Shown here: in pieces, positions 59,401 through 64,000 of the stretch | Position numbering within the stretch: position 1 is the first letter of the stretch | Layout of the letters: each line of letters opens with the position of its first letter | From: Lysobacterales bacterium | GTDB taxonomy: Bacteria > Pseudomonadota > Gammaproteobacteria > Xanthomonadales > Ahniellaceae | Assembly: GCA_016182785.1 (NCBI GenBank) | Contig: JACPFU010000033.1 | Coordinates: 22,516 to 86,515 of the forward strand | Direction of reading: 5' to 3' | Length of the DNA stretch: 64,000 bases | Program-made: the position numbers and the translations under genes | The notes under the pieces: model-generated | The model's database searches: none | Seen by the model: the letters and a program-made list of their open reading frames with translations, nothing else | What the model was told of the DNA's origin: nothing

Positions 59401-62400
59401 CGGAGCTGCCCTGGGGTTGCCCGGGTAGTGAAGATCAACCACTTTCCGTCAGCGACAATCGAGGCCGACCACAATCCGCCGCCATTGGCCTCGGCCCAAG
59501 CATGATCGACGATCACGTCGAAGGTGTTCAGCAGCGGATCAACTCGGAACCACCCGTGCAGCCGCCGCTCATGATGCGGATCCTGAGGATCGATCGGATC
59601 CCGCACCACAATCGGCGCCCGAGCCGAAGCAAGCGGACTCGGCGCGACCCAGCCCAGGCTGTCGGGCATGCTTGCACGCAACTCGAACTGCGTGCCCACC
59701 GCCTCGACGAAACTGCTGCGGTCGGTATCCAGCACCACGCGCACGCTGGCGAGTGGCTCGCCGGTCGCGGCCATGGCCTGTACCCGGTACTCGCCGTCGC
59801 GCGCGCGCCGGCCTTCGTCGGTCAGGCCATCCCAGGTGACGCCGCTGCTGGAACCCGCCGTGATCGCCTCGGGGCCGAAGCGTCGGACCACGTGATCTGC
59901 GGCATCGCTGACCAGTACCTCGGCGACTGCAGCCGACAGCGCACTGAACACGAGATCAGTCGTATCGCGCACGCCATCGCCGTTCGGCGAGAAGTAGGGC
60001 TCGGTGGCGAAATTCGCCGCGGTTTCCTGCAACAAGCGGATCGCGACATTGTTGTCCTCGCGGCCCTCGCGGACGCTGCCGAGCGGATCGGCCACCAGCG
60101 TCACCTGGCGGATCGCCGGAAGCGCTGTGCGCGTCCAGGAAACCTCGGCCGACACGGTCGCAAAGCCCTCGATGCGATCGAACAGCACCGGCGTACCGAG
60201 CAGCTGCCCGGCCGCAGCTTCGCCGGCATACAGACGCAACTCCACGCCGAGCGCAGCCTGGGCGCCGAGATTGCGCACCTGCAATGCGGCGCGAACCGTC
60301 TGACCATCGACCGGCACACTGGGCGTAAGCCGGATGCTGGCCGTGGTCAGAGCAAGATCGGGCAAGCTGCGAATGACGACTGCCTTGAATGCGACGTTGT
60401 CCGATTCGTTCGACTCGGCAATGGCCGCATCCGCATCGACGCTCAGGAACAGATTCTGCGCACCGAACTCCTGCAGCTCCGCCAGCGGTATCGTGATGGC
60501 GCGCTGACTGCCCGCCGCCATGCCTTCCGCGAGCACAATGGAACCGAGCGACCTGCTTGCGGTCAGCGTCGACCCCACCAGCGCGTCAATGCGCACGGGC
60601 GTGGCAAACGCGCTGCCGGTATTGCGCACGATTCCGCTCAGAGCACCAACACTCCCCTGATCCAGCGGCGCCGGATCGGTGACCAGGTACGCAGCGTCCA
60701 CACTGAGGTTGGGAGACGTCGGATCGAGCACGTCGAAGGTCAGGCTGGCGCGCTGGTTGTCCGGGTTCGCCTCGGGCGGCACGTTGCCGCCTACCGCCTC
60801 GACCGTCAGCGTCGTCGCACCGAGCCGCTGGGCGATGAAGCGCACCGTGCGCGTGGTTTCTGCGCCACTCGCGAGCTGCACCACGATCGGATCCAGCGTC
60901 TGGGTGAGGTCCGCGTAGGTCAGCGTCGGACGCAACTCGAAGTTCCCGCTCGCCAGGGCGCCACGATTGCGCACCGTGATGCTCACTTCCGCCGGTTGCC
61001 CGAGCTGCGCAGGAGGATTGCGCAGCACCAGGTCGGCCGCCAGCAATTCGATGTCGACGTTCTGGTCGCGCGGAATCGGCAGGTTCAGCTCGTTGTTGTC
61101 TTCCCGGAATTCGGCGATCGCGTTCTCCGGGTCAACCACCAGCACGATGTAGGCCGCGTCTTCGGCTTGCATGTCGTAGGCCAGGCTGACCTCGACCTCG
61201 GACTGCGCCGCCAGGTCCAGCGTCTGGCGCGCACGCTCGACGCGCTGTCCCGATCGCAGCGCATAGAGCGCTACCGGCAACTGGGTGAGCGCAAGGCCAC
61301 CGAGATTGCGCACGCGACCGCTGACCACGACCTGCTGCGGATAGCTGTTGATCGTGGTGGGCTCGAAAGTGAAGGAACCCGTCGCAAATCCGGCGTCGAC
61401 CAACCCCTCCACGGACGCAACGGTGATCGATTTGGAGAGGCGGTTGTCCGTCTCGTTCAACTCGGGTTCCTGGTTCTCCGGATCGATCTCCGCGGTGATC
61501 TGGCGCGCTCCTGACAAGCCCAGCGTCGACCAAGTGCGTTCCACTCGAATCGTCTCGCCCGGGTCGAGCGGAGGCAGAGGAACCGGACCACCCAGCGCAG
61601 TGTCACCATCCCGCCATTGCAGCGACGTGCCGCGTGCGTGGGCATTGCCATCATTGATGACCTGCACCACAAGACGCACGTCGTCACCGGCATGGGGCTG
61701 AGCCGGAATCGTGCCCATGTCGCTCCAGTCGAAGCGCAAGTTGGGGGCGCTGCCGATCTGCAGTGCCTGCATCACCTCAGCAGTCGTCAACACGCTCCCT
61801 GAGAAATCCCCATCCAGTCGCTGCAGTCCCTCCAGGTATTGGTGCGTTATCGCCGCTTCGGGCATGCCCACCAGTCCCGGGAGCAGCCAGGCGCTGGCGA
61901 TGCCATCGGCATCTCCAGGGAGCGCGCCATTCGGCTGCAGCTGCGTGCGCAGCCAGGCGATGGCCGACGAACGGATGGCCGCGATAGCATCACCTTGTAC
62001 CCAGTGCAAACGCGATGCGACGTAGGCGGTGGTCGCCACATGCCCGCGCCCACCGGCCGCCACGCCAAAACTGCCGTCTGGGTTCTGCATGGCCAGCAGA
62101 CTGGCGATCTGTTCACTGGTCGCGGAAGCTTGGCCTGCGCCCATCGCTGTCGCCACGTCCCAGGGGCTACGCTCGAACCAATCCGACAAGCCGACTTCGC
62201 CGAACCGATCGCGTTCGCCGAGCTGTTGCGACAGAGCTGCGTCCCCGGCGCTTGGCGCTTCGAGGACTACGCCGGATTTCCAACGCAGATCCTCGAATTG
62301 GCGTGAAGGCGCGTCCCTGAGGAAGATTCTGGCCTGATAAAGGCGCCCGTACCCGCCACCCTGAAACGATGCCAGCGCCTGGATTGCCGATGCCGTGGCT

Positions 62401-63635
62401 TGAATCCGCGTCGTCGCCTTGTCGGTCCAACCATCGTCGACTTGTTGCTTATCGCGTAGCCAAGCTGCGGAGCGCGTCGCCGAGAATGGGCAGTTCGAGC
62501 AGGGGGCACTGCCGGTCAGCGGCTCGGGGACCACCGAGGAAACCGGGTGCCGGGGGAGGTTGCGGATCGCCAGAGACGCGCGACCGCGGGTCATTGCCGC
62601 AAATCGCTGTTCGAGATCGCGCGCGAATCGCCAGAGCCGTGCCGGCGCATCGGCACGCAACCCTTGACCGGGCCGCAGCACGAGCATCAGCCCTGCAGTC
62701 AGCTGCTTCGGCGAAGCCGCCACACCTGGCTCACGAATGCCGTTCGCGGCGACGACGTCGTCGATCGAGAATGTCCGCAGTTGTCCGGGAGTCTGGAACC
62801 CAAGCTCGGGTAGGTCGGTGGGGGCTGCACCCTCCCCGTTCTCGATCAGCTGGATCGGCCCCACTTCGCTGGCAGCCAGGAAGCCGGCAAGATACAGATC
62901 CAGATTCGACAATCGGCGCCGGACTTCGGTGGCTTCGAACCGGCCGTTCGTCCCCGCTTCCCAGCGGGCGCCGTACATCACCGACGCGTTCGTATCCAGA
63001 AAGAAGTTCCAGTGCGCCTGATCCCTTCCGAGTAGCGCGTTCGTAGCGATGCCCTCGCGCATCACCAGGGGTCGAGCCGTCCAGCGGTGCATCAGTTCGT
63101 GGATCGCCACATCGAGCAGCCGCGAATATGCGGCATCAGCCGGCCGCCATTCCCAGCGGTCCAGCATCGCCATATCGATGTAGGTCTGCAGCCGGCCGCT
63201 GCCGCTGCCGAAAGCCGTCGATTGATCGGTCAGCGGCATGCCGATGCCGCGCGTGTCGTTCTTGACGATGTTCGCGAACGCACTGGCATCACCGGTATCG
63301 AAATCGAAGTCGGTGAACGTGATCAGAAGATCGACGTCGTCCTGATTCCCTGCGAAATAGGTGCTGGACAATCCGGCCCGCGACTCCATGTTGCCGCGGT
63401 CGTAGACACCGTCGTACGACAACACGGTGAGGCCTTCGACCTGGGTGACGACCGCTGCGCTCTTCGCGGCCATCGCGACGCGGGTCGTGTCCAGCTTGTC
63501 TGCGAGCATCACGTCCGACGCCAGAGCGGGAGTCTGCGCGGTAATGAGCGTCGCCGCGAACAGCGACAACCGTGCCAGTTGCTGACGCCATGTCGGGAAG
63601 CACCTGCAGGCGGCCAGGCTCGATCGATCCGTCAT
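44409..63635 (-). CDS. Giant secreted multi-domain protein (~6,400 residues)
   Basis: A 6,408-residue protein, start at 63635 (GGGAG 8 bases upstream; signal peptide ending TPALA). The head has a possible metalloprotease site, H179-ELM-H183, in a segment lined by DFDFDTGDAS. Residues about 430-640 look like an alpha/alpha toroid (NPDGSFG, SAIAWLRTQLQPNGALPGDADG). Then come CARDB modules (NDGNAHARGTSLQW..DPENQEPELNETDNRL and several more), three FlgD-like Ig modules with SPNGDGV/R (near residues 1212, 1897 and 2864), and many Fn3/Ig modules (RTPPVVVLTAPVDG, TPPQTPLQLVA). A discoidin-like F5/8 segment (about 3870-4000) and a beta-propeller insertion (about 4260-4595) follow. A final hydrophobic helix (WVLLIALLATSA) precedes a short basic tail, like a sorting or anchor signal. 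Overlaps the RHS gene by ATGA. Likely a surface or released adhesin/effector. Confidence 0.85.
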   Translation of the reverse strand: MTDRSSLAACRCFPTWRQQLARLSLFAATLITAQTPALASDVMLADKLDTTRVAMAAKSAAVVTQVEGLTVLSYDGVYDRGNMESRAGLSSTYFAGNQDDVDLLITFTDFDFDTGDASAFANIVKNDTRGIGMPLTDQSTAFGSGSGRLQTYIDMAMLDRWEWRPADAAYSRLLDVAIHELMHRWTARPLVMREGIATNALLGRDQAHWNFFLDTNASVMYGARWEAGTNGRFEATEVRRRLSNLDLYLAGFLAASEVGPIQLIENGEGAAPTDLPELGFQTPGQLRTFSIDDVVAANGIREPGVAASPKQLTAGLMLVLRPGQGLRADAPARLWRFARDLEQRFAAMTRGRASLAIRNLPRHPVSSVVPEPLTGSAPCSNCPFSATRSAAWLRDKQQVDDGWTDKATTRIQATASAIQALASFQGGGYGRLYQARIFLRDAPSRQFEDLRWKSGVVLEAPSAGDAALSQQLGERDRFGEVGLSDWFERSPWDVATAMGAGQASATSEQIASLLAMQNPDGSFGVAAGGRGHVATTAYVASRLHWVQGDAIAAIRSSAIAWLRTQLQPNGALPGDADGIASAWLLPGLVGMPEAAITHQYLEGLQRLDGDFSGSVLTTAEVMQALQIGSAPNLRFDWSDMGTIPAQPHAGDDVRLVVQVINDGNAHARGTSLQWRDGDTALGGPVPLPPLDPGETIRVERTWSTLGLSGARQITAEIDPENQEPELNETDNRLSKSITVASVEGLVDAGFATGSFTFEPTTINSYPQQVVVSGRVRNLGGLALTQLPVALYALRSGQRVERARQTLDLAAQSEVEVSLAYDMQAEDAAYIVLVVDPENAIAEFREDNNELNLPIPRDQNVDIELLAADLVLRNPPAQLGQPAEVSITVRNRGALASGNFELRPTLTYADLTQTLDPIVVQLASGAETTRTVRFIAQRLGATTLTVEAVGGNVPPEANPDNQRASLTFDVLDPTSPNLSVDAAYLVTDPAPLDQGSVGALSGIVRNTGSAFATPVRIDALVGSTLTASRSLGSIVLAEGMAAGSQRAITIPLAELQEFGAQNLFLSVDADAAIAESNESDNVAFKAVVIRSLPDLALTTASIRLTPSVPVDGQTVRAALQVRNLGAQAALGVELRLYAGEAAAGQLLGTPVLFDRIEGFATVSAEVSWTRTALPAIRQVTLVADPLGSVREGREDNNVAIRLLQETAANFATEPYFSPNGDGVRDTTDLVFSALSAAVAEVLVSDAADHVVRRFGPEAITAGSSSGVTWDGLTDEGRRARDGEYRVQAMAATGEPLASVRVVLDTDRSSFVEAVGTQFELRASMPDSLGWVAPSPLASARAPIVVRDPIDPQDPHHERRLHGWFRVDPLLNTFDVIVDHAWAEANGGGLWSASIVADGKWLIFTTRATPGQLRLWRASLLATSSAPMALGQVEDIFQDFHDLGGGRVLLWQGGDSVRAVVVDAQSGARTNLRTEGVRGDLLRIDSGRLIVGKSRGTELHVVALDPGVAAKVVLADAEEAEVRSVSASGALVHRWDGGRERFEWRPLGDGAVLPVAERAAAGSCSMASKADGLQQQAVVVDYAGKRLHLVDMSTGATRQFPQPTLFEHQGYASEFLATTESESGTQALLHFDHVVDGREWPCEYAAPDDDLWVSPDQVVVGFSQTILSQEGWAIPGVREYVRIDVAPGELTRLGGDLGRSDSNGNNWPLAVAEDIERYQSLDIETTLDVLDWRLRAKEHFADGSGIGAANELWADARIRVGTDGDPVSLSEPNWARQQAFLVSAPSGARSTRISGANDLAALRVRSRQGALELTSVAMDRNLESWEVEWTRADQNGAWHPIGGAVSEPGQGELMYWAAPEPGDYRLRLTVRDRAGNSAWSEARAMVMQGADITDVVMTPSYVSPNGDGVKDTVDIAYTVLRPTTVALEVRDAGGQVVFREPVEHADAGRVERHWDGRGNDGQRVPEGEYRVALGPWFARNVVLDVTPPSLVRGSREVVEIETPVLSTRQGRVLHPTGGYEQQLRWTPSDLNQGQTRLGSADGGSIRVPTLNSSREWSASLDTEGDLRVIEQDLAGNVSAAAFPEPAPDLWVIKYWTESGVVALEEHQFPECDFTPPELEDDNCFEWNQVASAESGQLAIVDVAVPTYAEARSLGALIEMDGRPPRAARVVSVLQHWRGWRLVIDPEFTDRPENFSVSITAESNAGPIQSEWLSYPLRGMISNFGMLPFPDGLHWDCAHDLYPDAGAGLVRAGESLLVGCEQFDGIDYAPRLNGWVFDDSDPFRPNHKRPLEAGDVRLFQVRDGRWLWALSVRCDRLEVFARDQWGREHWRPFECPRAPAILDVEPIVQECGVQAAEQVRVNAGIGVPYERRLTRFRVQRVSRDGEALTLFDESQAFVDDLPCAEMPFCLRDALFHDEVSTQDLEDGVHFIETTAYFDLGAPYRFRVPLPVSRSLPSIEILHPLEGQRECIFGSPGKLRGPSFRVEQPNGFALSARMRWPQSPDAGPRWMGWMYSKDPDPRPGVPAQSVFWTGMPEAPWSDSDGSFYRAVHYISPEVADPWLPWGVSRMTYRRLDPDSDATPPWIYLESEDFPEAWSTIDDLSGPMSLDLRAVGWSGAQVCRSVSFLADANLDAEFISSHSTTQYSLLMVTGDDRDFFHVINPTGQPEYQFVDVELEFREPANLRIEYLASGDGPALRLAEVSVGQENGVTPFSYRWNGRLEDGSPVPDGNGLLRFVASDSCGHETEFDIGVRVDTTAPEIEIYAPQPDATAYSLLVPIAFFVADESLGEAVVRVIDQSAQASLIMSSGFFGPPIDRPFLWNRGDLSGPVVMQFHAVDAVGNQSTVDMPVNLAPRTVSLIADASATPRVFSPNGDGRFDGTRFEYALAQAAAVDIRVKSPGGTVLTTLVSNEPKPQGAFQFDWDGTGLPLPLQSGVVHLELTAHSALDPLVTETVAVPVEIDLTAPVGRLLSPSAAYSQGTGSLELELIERNFGSAQWQLGDRSGALGQAGRATLLAQEDLPEGQHTLNLVADDVVANHAEASFAFTIDRTPPVAAIDAPTAGAVIGGVLTEFAIVGSATDLNFERAELELRQSGGTGAWERLALLEQPVDAANLANLSLLRPEAAHQLRLRVRDRAGHEAEVLRNFEIDRTPPVVVLTAPVDGTVVSNRLLVTGSVGDAHLTDYHLRIATQAMADLGHFTDIAANTQAVEDGVLFDVPFAVEDDDYFIEVVARDAVGLETVVRRRVSRDTTPPQTPLQLVATRQGSTDVLLNWTASDSPDLAGYVLYRDGVRLNTDLIVGTQHTDLDVPDGRIGYRVTAVDHAGNESAPSNRAEVVIDRQPPLAVIQSPGEAAIVAGLVDVIGTAHSEDDFDRYRLYLEGPLPGTSRSLLLESTNPVQGAVLASWDSRAAAEGDHYRFVLEAEDTRGNQATAAVAIEVDNLPPATPTGLVATPIGGNDATVSWNPNSEPDLLGYVLLRDGNPVNASSLPQDLRDIAIPATTYPQPGLPDGRHEWLVFAIDRAGNLSGPSEPADLVFSGRPPEVRIVSPQSGTEFTTVIVISAESDDEDVVEVRFSQRRQGEPDWIPIGSPVAARPYRVEWDASALPFAVYEVRAEARDSEGLEDPTPPQVDVRRVDRTPPGTVPTLSATALGGDVNLQWSAVADADLAHYRVQRRWCADCTEWQDIAEVPAGTVAHVDQDRPDGRYEYRVLAVDAHENVGEPSASDDAVVFTIVVPTPYSPIRTETVELRVSTPRAGVLGGQQQDAGGTRAFGPVALPEGNDQALAGVAVVMGRTRFDLSLEDAQSNRSRAATVQVLRGAPPSTPTGLALAAAGHEVTASWNANPEPDVVGYRLWYRDQALLGETAIADVESVDSEGDSEGPFATDGDPQTGWMHHTSYWSQDHVERHVLILSLPSARWVSGMSLDWMEGRVPQRYRIEAYTEIGYVPLQRVERPQDAQHLLQFATPYYTTQLRLVVEQVVALGPSVSLAEVRLREHPLIPATNFTNSVLDGHHPYRVSAVNALGFESERSPEASIDIGDTVAPDAVVLSGETLGQEARLSWTASTAPDVAIYRLMRDGEHRTTVPSSVLDFVDAPRPNGSDTYVVYAEDAFGNRSAASNEVTLSFGGAGPGVPRDPAVTALPEGEALRVTWRAGDGTPPVRYRVRRALAETGPWAQIAELPQTELVDRGLTNDTRYWYTIQAIDAAGNESGETDPVSGVPVGIAAPQLRSPVRGGESAGIRRDRVLVAGVAHPGVTVRVRRNDQSIGTVSALADAVMRGFDDSYLHGRIQSSPSGAWVFGGDAPDAVFGLPEPNAAPEAARTLVNLSTTGAAVGWTDDDLLVTHAGGEPQLRLHQLPELTARGSIELPLSWIGRVAVDSALQHALVEGDADVNGTPTTGWWIVEIESGALHAIVGEGFDSLMIETVDFAEALGLLAARGPDGSIWRIDVASGAAVRIAEQSANFDIDLDERSGRLLWASDEGAAMSIRHTRLDGTTVVVGIGNAAAWVDEGASIAVAGLDARISVRDAESLLEQRAFAAPIEFVSRLEGARAGRLLLADDSGRLGLRDEAGSWRAPELAMLDGVNELTAVAVDAQGRSSLPSTRGDLVRAVTAKPDLSISTAEIHAMPEAGALGTAFTVFATVRNLGAVRANASTLSWELMQPDGQTQRLDPPATLPALEPGASVLLSRGLGIPQRIGACRVTARADAAQAVAESNELNNAASTSLLVSATSAPVLELVLDSTGFAPGGDVTGSARVTNAGAVFSGALALSAVDSSGRLLTSLGSTTIRDLGPGQQLAVPVLWDSPAVAAGSYAIRADLADHAGQPVAERVAAFEIRAVRDLQLGIQPVQPSIVVGAAASSRSTLHFRSGNAPIVAATLVTRLLSPDGSVVQTRNRALTTLLPGYRIQLPESWEPVSVAGVYGLRVELIEAGVPLARASSSLQIVDATGGVSLVGSIAPNPAVPVAGRAASVGYSASLGSGAPVLLSSLRLRLFDADAVEQLGSAEVAGTVAVDAPLSGTLDLTLLNLPIGSYLAVLDARRDGASAWELLVTRSINVVDGLPPQVEWRLPLADAWVRRPSDLAALALDAHSGVERVEIALDGAGPVEVALREDGLYGGAFGGLADGAHRASVRALDRAGNESSMFDRDFRVDGTPPRIQIDGVSEGQVSNLPLTPLVTIVEENPASESILLDGSPYVSGTEVGVDGQHLLSVVAIDQAGNEARATRSFVLDRTPPEVQFVSPQDGDTITPAQIDVLLRTEALAQVELVVGAYAATGAADATGVARFPSVPLVIGANPMAATATDAVGNRGATATITVQRIDTSGSIFSGSLVPTEPTFDVGEEVLIDWQVLHQGGSARTGVPFVVRVVHLASQAALGEASFTLDLPAQGSQVGRSHFNGGGAALGAYVATLSVTDNGQVQQLAEASFQIADTNPPLISILHPSPGALLGAGIVVRAGIVDAETAVAAASVRIDGGAAMPMSAMPGTSHEYGSVPLDLADGAHVAEVAASDTAGNAATPQQVAFEVDRTPPEIRIGGVTDGERRNAPVVPTIEVIDAHLRDTQILLDGQPFVSATEVGDDGLHHLQVTATDQLDQQSQRELHFEIDRTPPVIAFTFPAEDAVLAVAETDVSGLSEANAVVDFELGADSATVVADALGGFVVPRVALAAGTNTFRARARDDLGNQSNWIERSVRYLPNAGAALRGDIAVPASVALGETLAGSYEVHNHGSVVVAALPARVQLLRVVDGDVVQAQSFVVDLAPGAALADALAFTTGDTLPGAHLVVLEALIPDAGGTSTWNLLASAAVEVLDVLPPQVEILEPAAGAVVDTGFRLRAGASDTHGNIASVQAQAAGGAWQAMTPEAEVGHYTTTIQAAVEGPLQLLARAEDDAGNQALSAPREVLVDLYPPRISISGVEESALYAHPVQAEITIEDIALATSSIRLDGVAYVSGVPISVDGIHVLEVTATDAIGRTSQSSRSFEIDTRPPVIQIQTPMDGATIAAAATLVAGVVDESFVTVTLTAGDQVLTQAIGSERTFQFANVPLLTGPNTLTAVATDRAGNIGAPDAVSVRRLGVSPKDVVGRIELTETVWANGDELPVPLRITNTGSDALLGLPVVFEVIDLAHGQTLAQLPLQFDVPSVASSLQTIRLDTHEWGLGSRHLALSVTLPGDNISRELDTHELDLVDREPPLLDVLQPVADGRVSPGAVVSLQASDRLSAIALVELRFDDGNWLAATPDAGAATQYVAAIPLLELGRHRLQARAFDAAGNVSPLRERSFIVIGELPLTVVAPIDGATTEPGPTAFSGSTLAGALVRIRLGELSWQGVADVSGRFQIDGVPIGLGENRFTAQAEDAFGNQSRVVPVLVIGRAVAGAPPPTPVPFHPIAWVLLIALLATSARGASNLRQGTPS

Positions 63636-63645
63636 CAGACGCTCC

Positions 63646-63860
63646 CTACTCCGCATTGGAGGACCGCCGGCCAGCGCGCGAATCCGATGACGGCTTCGCA
63701 ACGAACTTGGCGTGATCGCCTTGGTCCATATCGGGAAGCCTGATGACCACAGTGGTCTCGGTCGAAAGCTTCGGCACTGCGCGCAGACGTGCCAATGCGC
63801 CTTGCCGAACCTGCAGCAACACCGGCGCCTTCGACTCAGGCTCGGTGTACTCGAGAAGGA
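63646..63860 (-). pseudogene. 3' part of a gene cut by an insertion element
   Basis: About 71 codons (VLLEYTEPESKAPVLLQVRQGALARLRAVPKLSTETTVVIRLPDMD...) end at a TAG 11 bases before the giant gene's start. The frame continues into the IS-like sequence at 63861, where the upstream codons (MAWGIFNRL) belong to the element. So the original N-terminus is lost. The family is not recognised. The small gap suggests this gene once headed the operon of the giant and RHS proteins. Confidence 0.6.
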
Positions 63861-64000
63861 CTAGCAGCCTGTTGAAAATCCCCCACGCCACGCATGGCTG
63901 TCAGGCACAAAGCTTGCGATACCTGCGCGGTTTTCCGGAACGGATGGAGCGCGATGCGCGGAGCCGATGTAACTCAGGAAGCACTGTTCACGACGGTCAG
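63861..64000 (+). mobile_element. Left end of an IS5/IS1182-type insertion sequence (partial)
   Basis: The sequence beginning CTAGCAGCCTGTTGAAAATC at 63861 has the look of the terminal repeat of insertion elements of this group, and a transposase start follows 93 bases later. The right end is outside the window, so the terminal repeats and any target duplication cannot be compared. Confidence 0.65.
63954..64000 (+). CDS. IS5/IS1182-type transposase, N-terminus only
   Basis: The frame from ATG at 63954 reads MRGADVTQEALFTTV and runs off the window. Transposases of this group commonly begin MRGxD..Q..LF, followed by DHPLR. Only 15 codons are visible, so the call rests on that signature plus the terminal-repeat-like sequence upstream. 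Confidence 0.6.
   Translation, partial: MRGADVTQEALFTTV

Overview
The window is a contiguous, GC-rich piece of bacterial chromosome. It contains a complete vitamin B12-dependent methionine synthase gene, an STN-type TonB-dependent receptor, tandem DUF1631 genes, large secreted multi-domain proteins and short REP-like palindromes. Together these suggest a gammaproteobacterium of the Xanthomonadales/Lysobacterales type (Rhodanobacteraceae-like). That placement is inference from gene content; no rRNA or tRNA gene was seen.

Layout. 1-3465: two tandem DUF1631 genes, the first cut by the window edge, the second behind a palindrome-overlapped promoter. 3509-9613: an acyl-CoA dehydrogenase, divergent from a translationally coupled sahR-like regulator/methyltransferase plus metH pair; metH carries two in-frame REP-like insertions. 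9715-17758: a TonB-dependent receptor, two secreted proteins with a shared C-terminal motif (a PD40-type beta-propeller and a GH18-like hydrolase), a nucleotidyltransferase-fold gene with a palindromic promoter, two unknown envelope proteins, and the remnant of an ABC transporter 3' end. 17876-19639: an MsbA-like ABC exporter.

19714-31115 is the most striking metabolic region. A leftward run of ten genes starts with a previously short-missed 49-codon membrane gene and a CuA subunit. It continues with a heme-copper oxidase-family subunit whose active-site Tyr is replaced by Gln (norSY/sNOR-like), a heme farnesyltransferase and a SCO/SenC copper chaperone. Then come four tightly coupled genes joined by 4-base overlaps: cytochrome b6-[4Fe-4S]2-MvhD fusion, unknown anchored protein, a second abnormal heme-copper oxidase subunit, and cytochrome b6-[2Fe-2S]-flavoreductase fusion. 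A lipoprotein cytochrome c closes the run. A DNR/FNR-like box lies upstream, between this run and the divergent heme A synthase gene. The simplest reading is a nitric oxide reductase operon (sNOR type) to which an NAD(P)H- or ferredoxin-linked quinone/heme electron-transfer module has been added.

31117-32573: a frameshifted Hsp15-like S4 gene and a DDE transposase. 32936-63635: a 30.7-kb leftward operon whose three genes all overlap by 4 bases: a ~6,400-residue secreted protein with a metalloprotease-like head and long Ig/CARDB/Fn3 stalk, a ~3,500-residue RHS/YD-repeat protein with a phospholipase-C-like metal-site C-terminus, and an AT-richer lipoprotein that may be the cognate immunity protein. 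The right edge holds the start of an IS5/IS1182-type element inserted into a gene just upstream of this operon.
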